From NCBI GenBank assembly GCA_965216965.1, contig CBDCGX010000050.1:62001-126000 (forward strand): a stretch of 64,000 bases of DNA, in the 5' to 3' direction. Origin of the DNA: CBDAKK01 sp965216965. Lineage in GTDB: Bacteria; Spirochaetota; Spirochaetia; WTKD01; G963693115. The notes beneath the pieces are model-generated. The model was given only the letters and a program-made list of their open reading frames with translations. It searched no databases and was not told the DNA's origin. Made by a program: the position numbers and the translations under genes. Positions 34,668-43,140 of this stretch are shown in pieces; positions within the stretch are counted from its first letter, which is position 1, and each line of letters opens with the position of its first letter.

Positions 34668-36461
34668 ATGGTCATAAAAAATACCCATAAAATCCCTCTT
34701 TTGCTTTTATGTACTTTTGTTTTAGTTACGGGAGTGCCATTTTTCCCCTTTGCCCAATCTAACAAAGATATCACATCAAAAACCATAGTGCAATGGAAAT
34801 TTACCCCCAAAACATCTACTGCTGTTGGATTTAACATTGATACTGCTACCATTGGAATGGCTGGAGTGGCACAACTTTCAGCAGAATATCTTATTAGCAA
34901 AAAACATACCGAAGAATTTACCAATGATGGATCAGAAGTATATGCACGCATTACTCTTAAAAATGTTCAAATACGATTTTACAAAGAAAAGCAAACTCAA
35001 ACAAATGAAAAGGACTCTACCACTAATAACAATAGTATTGCACCCTATATTACATATGACAGAATAAATGGGATTATATACCTCGGCCCCGTATATATTA
35101 ACCTTGCAAACATTCTGCACGATACTATTAAAATACAAAATACTACAAACGATTTCATTCCATATTCTGTAATATCAACAGATATTATTCCTATATCGAC
35201 AACATCGGGGTATTTAGAATCATCCCTCTTATATAGTAATAAAGAGAATAATAGCTATAAAAAAAATCCAACCCCATCCTTTAAGTACGAACCTACAAAA
35301 ACATTTTTTAAAACCATTCCAAGTAGCCTTGGTCTCTCAATTGGGATACTTATTAAAGAGTATTTTGATTTTAGACTGGGAATTACCACAATGTACAGTT
35401 ATGCACAAAGCATCCCTTTTAATTATAACCCCTTATCACTTTCGTTATTTTTCTCACTCCTTGGAATTAAAAACCTATCTTTTTTTATACACTCTGGAAT
35501 TACAACTGGAATAAACGGATATAATACCTTTGATATAGACAATCCTTTAACTATTATAATGTTTTCTAGCTATACCTTTAATCTACCATCAATATCACTT
35601 ACTCCACTACTGGGAGTACAGTTCAAACATATAGTCATGAAAAGCATAAACCAAAACGAAAGTGAAACAGGAAAATTCTTATATCAATTTGTAGACACAA
35701 ATAAAGTTTCAATTATACCTATAAATATTTTTGAACTTAGAGCTGGAATCAAATTGAAATGGAAGCCATTGCAAAAAACACAAGAAAAAGGAAACTATTT
35801 AGACCTCAATGGAACCACACAAGAATATGTGACTGATGGAATCTCTTTAACATTTATTTACGGGAATGATGTTCATTATATATTTAGACAAACCATAGTG
35901 CCTTACCTGGGCGTAAAACTTGCTCTCTGGGAAAGTGAAAGCACTCTCAATACTGGTATTGTTCAAGGATGGAAAGCAGGGATAATACTTAACATTAACC
36001 ATTCACAAGGAGGCTTTGTAGAAAACATTTCTGGTCTTAAAACATCTTATACATCTGTGAGATTAGAATCAAGAACTGATTTGGGTCTAGGGTTAGAAAC
36101 AGAAGTGTCTATTAGTTTTTTTAAAATACGTATTGGTATTATAAGCAAAGTTTTTGATATATTCGACAAAAAAACAATTATAAAAAATATTGGACTTAAT
36201 TTTCCTATGAAACGAGTATATCCAAATAGAATAGATGTTAGAACCTTCATTGGTCTGTCAATTGTAAAAATCATACCAAATACAACCTTTGAATTACTAT
36301 GGCAAACCGGAGATTTATATAAGGATAAAACAGAATATTCAGTAACTACAACAAAGATAGATGATAATTTTTTTAGAATTCAAAATAATTCTCATAGCTA
36401 TTCATTCCCTTCTGATAACACATGGGGATATATTTCATTAAGTGCAACTATAACCTTTTAG
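34668..36461 (+). CDS. Msp/Tpr-like outer-membrane protein
   Basis: 597 residues. A signal peptide (PLLLLCTFVLVTGVPFFPFA) is followed by an N-terminal region resembling the treponemal major-outer-sheath/Tpr N-domain: TAVGFNIDTATIGMAG, SEVYARITLKNVQIRFYKEK and YLGPVYINLAN. The rest alternates amphipathic beta strands, and the protein ends GYISLSATITF with a terminal phenylalanine, the usual outer-membrane-barrel signature recognised by BamA. In treponemes such proteins are porins, adhesins and antigens. The family assignment rests on pattern memory, not alignment. It is probably cotranscribed with the coiled-coil protein gene upstream. Confidence 0.65.
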   Translation: MVIKNTHKIPLLLLCTFVLVTGVPFFPFAQSNKDITSKTIVQWKFTPKTSTAVGFNIDTATIGMAGVAQLSAEYLISKKHTEEFTNDGSEVYARITLKNVQIRFYKEKQTQTNEKDSTTNNNSIAPYITYDRINGIIYLGPVYINLANILHDTIKIQNTTNDFIPYSVISTDIIPISTTSGYLESSLLYSNKENNSYKKNPTPSFKYEPTKTFFKTIPSSLGLSIGILIKEYFDFRLGITTMYSYAQSIPFNYNPLSLSLFFSLLGIKNLSFFIHSGITTGINGYNTFDIDNPLTIIMFSSYTFNLPSISLTPLLGVQFKHIVMKSINQNESETGKFLYQFVDTNKVSIIPINIFELRAGIKLKWKPLQKTQEKGNYLDLNGTTQEYVTDGISLTFIYGNDVHYIFRQTIVPYLGVKLALWESESTLNTGIVQGWKAGIILNINHSQGGFVENISGLKTSYTSVRLESRTDLGLGLETEVSISFFKIRIGIISKVFDIFDKKTIIKNIGLNFPMKRVYPNRIDVRTFIGLSIVKIIPNTTFELLWQTGDLYKDKTEYSVTTTKIDDNFFRIQNNSHSYSFPSDNTWGYISLSATITF

Positions 36462-36526
36462 CTATGCTATTAAAATATATTCTAAGAATATAATAAATAA
36501 CTGCAGACATCAAATACACTTCATGC

Positions 36527-36532
36527 TACACT
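36527..36532 (+). promoter_or_regulatory. -10 box of proS
   Basis: TACACT ends 8 bases before the proS ATG, with CAGACA 17 bases upstream (36504-36509) as a partial -35. The transcript would have no more than a base or two of leader. Confidence 0.4.
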
Positions 36533-36540
36533 AGAAAATC

Positions 36541-37974
36541 ATGGCAGAAAGTATTTCAAAAAAAGAAGACAATTTTTCCGATTGGTATGTACAAATTGTT
36601 ACTCGTGCACAACTTGCAGACTATAGTCCTGTAAAAGGAACTATGGTTATTCGGCCTCGTGGTTATGCAATATGGGAACATATGCAAAGAGAGCTAGACG
36701 ATCGTCTAAAAAAAACAAATCACCAAAATGCATATTTTCCTTTCTTTATTCCTCAAAGTTTTATAACAAAAGAAGAAGAACACGTAAAAGGATTTTCCCC
36801 TGAACTTGCAGTAGTAACACATGGTGGAGGGGAAAAGCTAGAAGAACCTCTCATAGCACGACCTACTTCGGAAACAATTATATGGAGTATGTATAAAAAA
36901 TGGATACAATCATATAGAGATCTTCCTCTTCTCATAAATCAATGGGCAAATGTTATCCGTTGGGAAAAACGAACTCGTCTTTTTTTACGGACAACAGAGT
37001 TTCTATGGCAAGAAGGCCATACCGCACATGAAACAAAAGAAGAAGCAAAAACAGAAACACAGACAATACTTTCTCTCTATAAAGAATTTGCCGAAAATAT
37101 TTTATCGCTTCCTGTTATACATGGAAAAAAAACAGAACAAGAAAAATTTGCAGGTGCAGTAGATACCTATGCAATTGAAGTATTACTTCAAGATGGAAAG
37201 TCACTACAAGCTGGCACTTCACATTTTTTAGGACAAAACTTCGCAAAAGCATTTGACGTAACGTACCAAGCACGAGATCTTTCTCTTCATCATGTGTGGG
37301 CAAGTTCATGGGGAGTGTCTACTCGCCTTGTGGGGGCTGTTATAATGATGCACTCAGATAACAAGGGCCTCATAGTTCCACCTAAAATCGCCCCCACTCA
37401 TGTAGTAATTATCCCAATATATAAAAAAAATACAGACAAACACGCTATTCGTACTGCTGCAAACAATATACGAGAACATCTTGCATCTCAATATAGCGTG
37501 GTACTTGATGATGATGAAAATAACTCTCCTGGATGGAAATTCTCTGAGTGGGAATTAAGAGGTGCGTGCCTCAGAATAGAAATAGGACCTAAAGATGTTG
37601 AAAAGAAACACGCTGTATGCGTTAGACGCGATACAGGCGAAAAACAAAATATAGCATGGGGAGATATATCACACTACGTTTCACACACACTCAATACAAT
37701 GCAAGAAGACCTTCTTAAAAAAGCAAAAAAATTTAGAGAGGATAATACCCATCGTGTAAAAATATTTGAAGAATTTATATCACTCATAGAAAAACCACTT
37801 CCTGGATATATTATTGCACCATGGGACGGCACTACAAAAACCGAGATTGCTATAAAAGAAAAAACAAAAGCAAGCATACGAATACTTACAGATGAAACAC
37901 CTTTTCCCTCTACATCTTGCATATACAGCAAGGCTCCTGCAAAACATATTGCAATATTCGCAAAAGCATATTAG
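36541..37974 (+). CDS. proS: Proline-tRNA ligase (archaeal/eukaryotic-like type)
   Basis: 477 residues, the short form without the bacterial editing insertion. Class II motifs are present: GTMVIRPRGYAIWEHMQREL (motif 1 region), RPTSETIIWSMYKKW, RWEKRTRLFLRTTEFLWQEG (motif 2), LQAGTSHFLGQNFAKAF and the C-terminal anticodon-binding and zinc-like extension. It charges tRNA-Pro, whose GGG gene is also in this window. This type of ProS is found in Borrelia and a scattered set of other bacteria. No Shine-Dalgarno sequence precedes the ATG. Confidence 0.93.
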   Translation: MAESISKKEDNFSDWYVQIVTRAQLADYSPVKGTMVIRPRGYAIWEHMQRELDDRLKKTNHQNAYFPFFIPQSFITKEEEHVKGFSPELAVVTHGGGEKLEEPLIARPTSETIIWSMYKKWIQSYRDLPLLINQWANVIRWEKRTRLFLRTTEFLWQEGHTAHETKEEAKTETQTILSLYKEFAENILSLPVIHGKKTEQEKFAGAVDTYAIEVLLQDGKSLQAGTSHFLGQNFAKAFDVTYQARDLSLHHVWASSWGVSTRLVGAVIMMHSDNKGLIVPPKIAPTHVVIIPIYKKNTDKHAIRTAANNIREHLASQYSVVLDDDENNSPGWKFSEWELRGACLRIEIGPKDVEKKHAVCVRRDTGEKQNIAWGDISHYVSHTLNTMQEDLLKKAKKFREDNTHRVKIFEEFISLIEKPLPGYIIAPWDGTTKTEIAIKEKTKASIRILTDETPFPSTSCIYSKAPAKHIAIFAKAY

Positions 37975-38080
37975 ATAATAAAATACTAATTACATACTCT
38001 TTAAATTATAAGATTATTTATGTGTTCCTTTTGTAAGGATTGTTTTATGTAATAATACCTACAAACACATAATTTAATGC

Positions 38081-38104
38081 TTTTATTACACGATTGTAAT
38101 AAAA
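38081..38104. promoter_or_regulatory. Perfect 10-base inverted repeat, possible operator
   Basis: TTTTATTACA and TGTAATAAAA are separated by CGAT, 90 bases before the small membrane protein gene. The TTACA-N4-TGTAA core looks like a repressor site (ArsR, Fur or BlaI/CopY-like spacing variants). It could also be a weak terminator for proS, but no T run follows. Confidence 0.45.
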
Positions 38105-38193
38105 CCTCAATATTAGTGACACATAATATAAAGATTTATTACTATACTACTAATATGCTTAAAAGCAAAATTAATATTAAATAGGAGAATATA

Positions 38194-38607
38194 ATGGAAG
38201 AACACCATATATCAGAAAATTCTCAAAAAGAAGAGAAAAAAAATAAACATACCCATAAAACTATCATTGCAGGATTTGTATTAGCAGTATTAGGACTTAT
38301 TTTAGTAAATATAACTCTAAGTGCAATAGGAGTCATATTATGTGCCATAGGTCTTGTTGACGCTAATAAAAAAACTGGCATACGAAAACTTGCTATCATA
38401 GGGCTTGTTGTCGCTATATTAGGATCATTCATCTCCGTTGGTAATCGCTATACGGGATATTCTATGATGGGAGAAAATTACAATGGAAAAGGATTTTGGA
38501 GAGGTCTGGAAAACAGGGAAGGATTTTGTAATGGAAACGATCATGACAATAATCAAAGATGGGGAAATCAACTAGAAAAAGCATTCCCTCCTAAAAACAA
38601 AAGATAA
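38194..38607 (+). CDS. Small membrane protein, DUF4190-like
   Basis: 137 residues. A charged, histidine-containing cytoplasmic start (MEEHHISENSQKEEKKNKHT) precedes two or three hydrophobic segments (TIIAGFVLAVLGLILVNITL, IGVILCAIGLVDANKKTG, LAIIGLVVAILGSFISVG), then a glycine/asparagine-rich hydrophilic tail. The GLVDANKKTGIRKLAIIGLV arrangement is typical of small DUF4190-type proteins. The role is unknown. TAGGAGAA gives a good ribosome site, an inverted repeat lies upstream, and a hairpin terminator follows, so it is a single-gene unit. Confidence 0.7.
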   Translation: MEEHHISENSQKEEKKNKHTHKTIIAGFVLAVLGLILVNITLSAIGVILCAIGLVDANKKTGIRKLAIIGLVVAILGSFISVGNRYTGYSMMGENYNGKGFWRGLENREGFCNGNDHDNNQRWGNQLEKAFPPKNKR

Positions 38608-38620
38608 ATATTCTTTAGTT

Positions 38621-38650
38621 AAAACCTCTACATATAAGTAGGGTTTTTAA
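38621..38650 (+). terminator. Terminator after the small membrane protein gene
   Basis: AAAACCTCTAC pairs with GTAGGGTTTT (one bulge) and is followed by TTAACCATATTTTTT. It is well placed 14 bases after the stop codon. Confidence 0.7.
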
Positions 38651-38713
38651 CCATATTTTTTAAAAATATACTATACTAAAAACATAGTTATAGTTTCATA
38701 AACTGGGGGGTAT

Positions 38714-39697
38714 ATGTCAAAAGAAAAAATTGCACAGCTTTTATTAACACTTCCGCCTTTAAAGGCTGGAGAAGTCCTTAGAAACCTTGACGAACACTCA
38801 ATACTTAAATCTGGGCAAGCAGTTCTAGACGACCTTAATAACAAAATACCATCTACATCAACAGCATCTCCTCCTCATGCTACATCTGAGAAAATCTTTA
38901 TAAAAGAGACAGAAACACCTCAACCAGCAGAAAAAGTAGTAAAAGCTCTTTATACAATAGCTTTTGGAGAAAAAAAAGCAGATACTCTTTTTAAAAAGCT
39001 AATTAAAAAGCAAGTTGTTGATAGTTTTGACTTCTTAAACCTGTATAACGAAGATATTCTTATAACAACATTCAAAGACGAGTCTCCTCTTATACTTGGT
39101 GTGATTCTTGGATATATGCAAAGCAAGAAGGCAGCAAAAATACTTTCCTTTTTTAAACCTCAAAAAAGAGCACATATAATTATGCAAATGGCACAGCATA
39201 AATATCCAAACACCATTGCTTTGCAAGCAATTATACAAACACTAAAGCATAAAATAACAGAAGTTATAAAAGAAAAAGAGCATCTAGAATCTCCTGGAGG
39301 CGTTACACGACTTACAGAAATACTTTCTCAACTTCCAATAGAACAACAGGATACTCTCTTATCTCACATTAAAGATAACACATTAAAAAACAATGTTAGC
39401 AAACATCTTATATCATGGAAAATGCTTTTATCCCTTTCTTCACATGACATCCATACAATTATAAAAAAATGCCCTATCAAAGAACTTGCCATGTTGGTTT
39501 TTACTGACGGGGTTGTTGCTCACCAAATAATTACAAAAGGACTAAGTGCTCATAATAATGATATCCTTACTGAAGAAATACAACTATGTAAAAACCATAC
39601 ACATGTCATACATAAACACACCTTAGAGATATTACGAAACGACATATTTAAAAATGCACGAAAAATAATGTCATATAATACAAAACTTGTAACCTAA
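38714..39697 (+). CDS. fliG: FliG-family flagellar motor switch protein (second type)
   Basis: 327 residues. The middle and C-terminal FliG features can be followed: ITTFKDESPLILGVILGYM and SKKAAKILSFFKPQKRAHI (the EHPQ region of FliG-M), then GGVTRLTEILSQLPIEQQD and a C-terminal ARM-like part (LSSHDIHTIIKKCPIKELAM). The charged torque helix is weak. Spirochaetes commonly carry two FliG proteins, one an atypical paralogue affecting motor assembly at one cell pole; this one is divergent enough to be that copy. An unusual GGGGGGT stands where the Shine-Dalgarno sequence should be. pepD follows after 23 bases. Confidence 0.75.
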   Translation: MSKEKIAQLLLTLPPLKAGEVLRNLDEHSILKSGQAVLDDLNNKIPSTSTASPPHATSEKIFIKETETPQPAEKVVKALYTIAFGEKKADTLFKKLIKKQVVDSFDFLNLYNEDILITTFKDESPLILGVILGYMQSKKAAKILSFFKPQKRAHIIMQMAQHKYPNTIALQAIIQTLKHKITEVIKEKEHLESPGGVTRLTEILSQLPIEQQDTLLSHIKDNTLKNNVSKHLISWKMLLSLSSHDIHTIIKKCPIKELAMLVFTDGVVAHQIITKGLSAHNNDILTEEIQLCKNHTHVIHKHTLEILRNDIFKNARKIMSYNTKLVT

Positions 39698-39714
39698 TAA
39701 TGTAGTACTATAAA
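39687..39714 (+). promoter_or_regulatory. Promoter of pepD, predicted leaderless
   Basis: TTGTAA (39687-39692), 16 bases, TATAAA (39709-39714), then exactly 6 bases to the ATG at 39721. The -35 box overlaps the end of fliG. Confidence 0.5.
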
Positions 39715-39720
39715 TATAGT

Positions 39721-41208
39721 ATGGAATTATTACAATCTTTAGAAAAAAAATTATTGTGGAAATATTTTTTTGAACTTTCAAACATTCCTCGTCCATCTAA
39801 ACACGAAGAAAAAGCTCAACAATGGGTAATACATTATGCAAAAAAATGGAATCTTCCGTATACACAGGATAATTTTGGAAACATATTATTATCTGTTCCT
39901 GCAAATACGCAAACATTACAAAATGCCCCTTCAATTGTCATACAAAGCCATCTTGATATGGTGTGTGAAAAAGATGCTCATATTACCCACAATTTTTTTG
40001 AAGACGCACTCACATTACAAACAATAGAATATAAAAACACTAAATGGATAACAGCCTCTGGCACTACTCTTGGAGCAGACAATGGAATAGCAGTAGCTAT
40101 GGCTATGGCTCTTGCAGACCCTTCCTGTGAAACATCTCATGGTCCGTTAGAACTATTCTTTACGCTTGACGAAGAAACAGGACTAAACGGGGCCTTACAT
40201 ATGCAGAAAGACTTTTTCTCATCAGAATATCTCATTAACATAGATAATGCCAAAGAAGGAGTGTTGTGTATAGGATGTGCAGGCGGAAAAGACTTTGTTG
40301 CCACCATCCCCATATGTAAAGAAGCTATTGTTCAAGAATATTCTCATTATTCGCTTGTCTTAGAGGGCTTTTCTGGAGGACATAGCGGGATGGAAATTTA
40401 TGACGGAAGGTGGAATGCTCTTAAAGGGATTGAATGCCTCCTCTCAGAATTTGAAGAATCTTTTGAATATCAGCTTTCTTTTATAGAAAGTGGTGAGAAA
40501 CGAAATGCAATACCACATTTTGCAAAAGTAATCATACATACAAATAAAGACAATCTTACTAAAATTCAAAAAATATCAGATGCATATATTACTACATTTA
40601 GGAAAAGCCTTCCCACTCTTGAAAAGAATATAACAACACATATAGAAACTGATCCTTCTTCTCACACACATGCACTTTCAAAGGAATCTCTTTCTACTAT
40701 TCTCACCCTCATTAGACAATGCCCCCACGGAGTACTACTTCGCAGAGGAACACAAAGCGATGATTCTTCTCTCTCAAACAACCTAGCTTCTATACGCACC
40801 CATGAAAATTCTATAGTTATAGTTAATAATAGTCGCTTCGATTCAAAATATGGAAAGAGATACATTTCACGTATTATACTTTCAATTTTTGAAAAAATAA
40901 CAAAAAACATATATACAGAAAACAATTATCCCGCATGGGAACCAGAATATAACACCCCCCTTCAGAAGCTTTTTATAAAATCATATAAAAAGCATTACAA
41001 TACACCTCCTCTTGTGAGTTGTGTGCACGCTGGACTTGAATGTGGTTTTATAAAATCAAACACAAGCCACCCTCTTGATATAATCGCTATCGGTCCTGAT
41101 ATTGAATTTTTACACTCTCCTAAAGAACGCCTTAATATTGAATCAACAAACAAAACTTGGACTGTACTGCGTACAGTAATACAAAACATAATGGATGTAA
41201 AATTATGA
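39721..41208 (+). CDS. pepD: Aminoacyl-histidine dipeptidase (M20 family)
   Basis: 495 residues. PepD motifs are complete: LSNIPRPSKHEEKAQQW, VIQSHLDMVCEKD (zinc ligand His and catalytic Asp), GTTLGADNGIAVAMAMA (zinc ligand Asp), FTLDEETGLNGA (Glu-Glu) and the dimerisation domain with GFSGGHSGMEI. It is a cytoplasmic zinc dipeptidase with broad specificity that releases amino acids from imported peptides, which fits an organism with peptide transporters. Its TGA stop overlaps the ATG of the next gene (ATGA), so the two are translationally coupled. Confidence 0.95.
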   Translation: MELLQSLEKKLLWKYFFELSNIPRPSKHEEKAQQWVIHYAKKWNLPYTQDNFGNILLSVPANTQTLQNAPSIVIQSHLDMVCEKDAHITHNFFEDALTLQTIEYKNTKWITASGTTLGADNGIAVAMAMALADPSCETSHGPLELFFTLDEETGLNGALHMQKDFFSSEYLINIDNAKEGVLCIGCAGGKDFVATIPICKEAIVQEYSHYSLVLEGFSGGHSGMEIYDGRWNALKGIECLLSEFEESFEYQLSFIESGEKRNAIPHFAKVIIHTNKDNLTKIQKISDAYITTFRKSLPTLEKNITTHIETDPSSHTHALSKESLSTILTLIRQCPHGVLLRRGTQSDDSSLSNNLASIRTHENSIVIVNNSRFDSKYGKRYISRIILSIFEKITKNIYTENNYPAWEPEYNTPLQKLFIKSYKKHYNTPPLVSCVHAGLECGFIKSNTSHPLDIIAIGPDIEFLHSPKERLNIESTNKTWTVLRTVIQNIMDVKL

Positions 41209-41684
41209 AAAAGAAAAAAATACTCTTTGTTTGTACAGGCAATATTTGTAGAAGTCCACTTGCTCATCGACTGTTTGAAAAAATTGCAAAAGAAAAAAAC
41301 CGTAAAGATCATTTTGAAGTGGATTCTTGTGGTATTGGAGCATGGCATGTGGGAGATAATGCAGATATTCGAATGCAAAAACTCACAATAAAAAAAGGAT
41401 GGAAACTTGATAAGGTTGCTCGACAGATAACAATTAATGACTTTTATAATTTCGACATAATACTAGTAATGGATAGGGGACATATTGCCTCGCTACAGTC
41501 TATGCTCAAAAACAATCCCAACCTAGTTAAAAAAATACATCTATTTAGAGAGTTTGATCCTCAAACATCAAAAGAAGATGATGAAGTACCCGATCCTTAT
41601 TATAATCACGATAATTTGGATGGGTTTGAAGTTGTTTATACAATGATAGACCGAACGTGTAGAAAGGCTATTGACGTTTTATAG
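41205..41684 (+). CDS. Low-molecular-weight protein tyrosine phosphatase
   Basis: From MKKKKILFVCTGNICRSPLA the protein has 159 residues. The P-loop CTGNICRS (catalytic Cys10 and Arg16) and the general-acid loop VPDPYY define the LMW-PTP family. It removes phosphate from protein tyrosine or, in some bacteria, from arginine. The longer frame from 41157 lies inside pepD; the ATGA overlap with the pepD stop makes 41205 the natural start. The gene's last 6 bases overlap the end of the convergent quinone-reductase-like gene. Confidence 0.92.
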   Translation: MKKKKILFVCTGNICRSPLAHRLFEKIAKEKNRKDHFEVDSCGIGAWHVGDNADIRMQKLTIKKGWKLDKVARQITINDFYNFDIILVMDRGHIASLQSMLKNNPNLVKKIHLFREFDPQTSKEDDEVPDPYYNHDNLDGFEVVYTMIDRTCRKAIDVL

Positions 41685-42254
41685 ATATATTCTTTGTATT
41701 GTTTCTATGCATTGAGATATCCATTGTGAACGTTGATTATATGTAGAATTCTTTACATCGTGCAATATACAATATTCTTTTTTCTTAATACCCGTATAAT
41801 ATTTCAATCTTTTATGAAATATATCTAAAGACATCTCTATACTTTCTGCACATTTTTCATTGCTGGTAACAGCATATACAATAGAAAGCGTATTAAGTTT
41901 CTTTTCAATACTCGGCACCTCAACATCTCTTTCATAAGAAAATGCCACTCCACTTGAGAATACTCTTTGTAGCCATCCTACCATTCTTGCTGGCGGCATA
42001 GACCACCAATCTGGAAAGAACAACACAAGTTGTGTGATATTAAGTAATTTTTTCTGAAATTCAAGCGTTTGTTCTTCAAAAGAAATTTTTCTTTTGAATT
42101 CTTCTTCACTTAGTATAGGATCATATTGTATCCCATCAAGGTAATAAAATGCTACTGGACGTTTAGCATTATGTAACACTGTATACACATGAGTAGCCGC
42201 ATTTACAACAAGACTATCTTTTAAAGGGTGAGAAACCACAATCATGCTATACAT
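41679..42254 (-). CDS. Flavodoxin-fold NAD(P)H:quinone reductase-like protein
   Basis: 191 residues. VVSHPLKDSLVVNAATHVYT at the N-terminus is the flavin-phosphate loop; LVLFFPDWWSMPPARMVGWL (the PxWWxxPA motif) and VFSSGVAFSYERDVE match the NQO/KefF/MdaB flavodoxin_2 family. These cytoplasmic FMN or FAD enzymes reduce quinones by two electrons and protect against oxidative stress. The start may be the first Met or the Met at codon 4. It diverges from the TPP riboswitch. Confidence 0.85.
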   Translation of the reverse strand: MYSMIVVSHPLKDSLVVNAATHVYTVLHNAKRPVAFYYLDGIQYDPILSEEEFKRKISFEEQTLEFQKKLLNITQLVLFFPDWWSMPPARMVGWLQRVFSSGVAFSYERDVEVPSIEKKLNTLSIVYAVTSNEKCAESIEMSLDIFHKRLKYYTGIKKKEYCILHDVKNSTYNQRSQWISQCIETIQRIYL

Positions 42255-42285
42255 AATAGTACTATTATGATATAATAAATTGTAA

Positions 42286-42366
42286 TCGTGGGGGTGCTAA
42301 AACTAGCTGAGAGAAATATAATCAACCCCTAATACCTGATTCGGATAATGCCGACGGAGGAAACGA
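42286..42366 (+). promoter_or_regulatory. TPP (THI-box) riboswitch with built-in ribosome site
   Basis: The conserved THI elements are all present: GGGGGTGC, CTGAGA, ACCCC, and TACCTGATTCGGATAATGCC. Stem P1 is TCGT (42286-42289) with ACGA (42363-42366), which touches the ATG at 42367. The only Shine-Dalgarno sequence, GGAGG at 42356-42360, is part of the aptamer itself. Thiamine pyrophosphate binding would therefore hide the ribosome site directly, with no separate expression platform. A TATAAT at 42271-42276 would start transcription a few bases before P1. It controls the thiXYZ genes that follow. Confidence 0.92.
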
Positions 42367-43131
42367 ATGGTAATTCAAAAATACATTCTCCCTTTTATTT
42401 TCTTTATAATATTTCTTTTGATATGGCAATTTCTTGTATCACTCGGGATTCTTCATGCATTTATAATTCCAGGACCTCTTTCTATTTTTGAGACTCTTAT
42501 AAAAGACAGAAACCTTATAATACACAATGCCCTTATAACATCTGGAATAACACTACTCGGTGTATTTTTCTCAATTATTACAGCCTTTTTTACAGCAATA
42601 GCACTAGATACTTTTACTATTCTCAAGAATATTTTTTATCCCATAATACTTATGTTGCAAATAATTCCTATACTAATATTTGCCCCCCTCTTAGTGCTTC
42701 TTTTGGGATATGGAATTAAGACACAACTTATTATAGTTACTCTTATGTGTTTCTTTCCTATACTTATAAGTTTGCTTCGCGGGTTTGAAAGCACATCAAC
42801 AGAATATATATCATTACTGCAAAGTATGGGTGCAACACAATCACAAATATTTTACTGGATAAAATTTCCCTCTGCTCTCTTCTCAATGCTTTCAGGATTA
42901 CGTATTGCCATTACATATTCAATTACAGCATCTATAATAAGCGAATGGGTTTCTTCTATTAACGGATTAGGAGTAATAATGATTAAAAGCCAGAAAAGTT
43001 TTCTCATAGAAAGAGTTTTTGCTATTAATGTAGTAATACTTATACTGAGTTTTTTCTTTTATAGCATTGTTGTGTTTATAGAAAAATCATGTATGCCTTG
43101 GAAAAAAACAAATATAAAATCAACTTCTTAG
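42367..43131 (+). CDS. thiX: Thiamine-precursor ABC transporter, permease
   Basis: 254 residues with about six transmembrane helices, of the SsuC/TauC/ThiX permease type. GILHAFIIPGPLSIFETLIK near the N-terminus and LQSMGATQSQIFYWIKFPSA (the EAA-like ATPase contact loop) identify the family. Being first behind a TPP riboswitch and next to an NMT1-like binding protein, it should import a hydroxymethylpyrimidine (HMP) precursor or related thiamine building block. Its start codon immediately follows the riboswitch P1 stem. Confidence 0.88.
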   Translation: MVIQKYILPFIFFIIFLLIWQFLVSLGILHAFIIPGPLSIFETLIKDRNLIIHNALITSGITLLGVFFSIITAFFTAIALDTFTILKNIFYPIILMLQIIPILIFAPLLVLLLGYGIKTQLIIVTLMCFFPILISLLRGFESTSTEYISLLQSMGATQSQIFYWIKFPSALFSMLSGLRIAITYSITASIISEWVSSINGLGVIMIKSQKSFLIERVFAINVVILILSFFFYSIVVFIEKSCMPWKKTNIKSTS

Positions 43132-43140
43132 GAGAAAACA

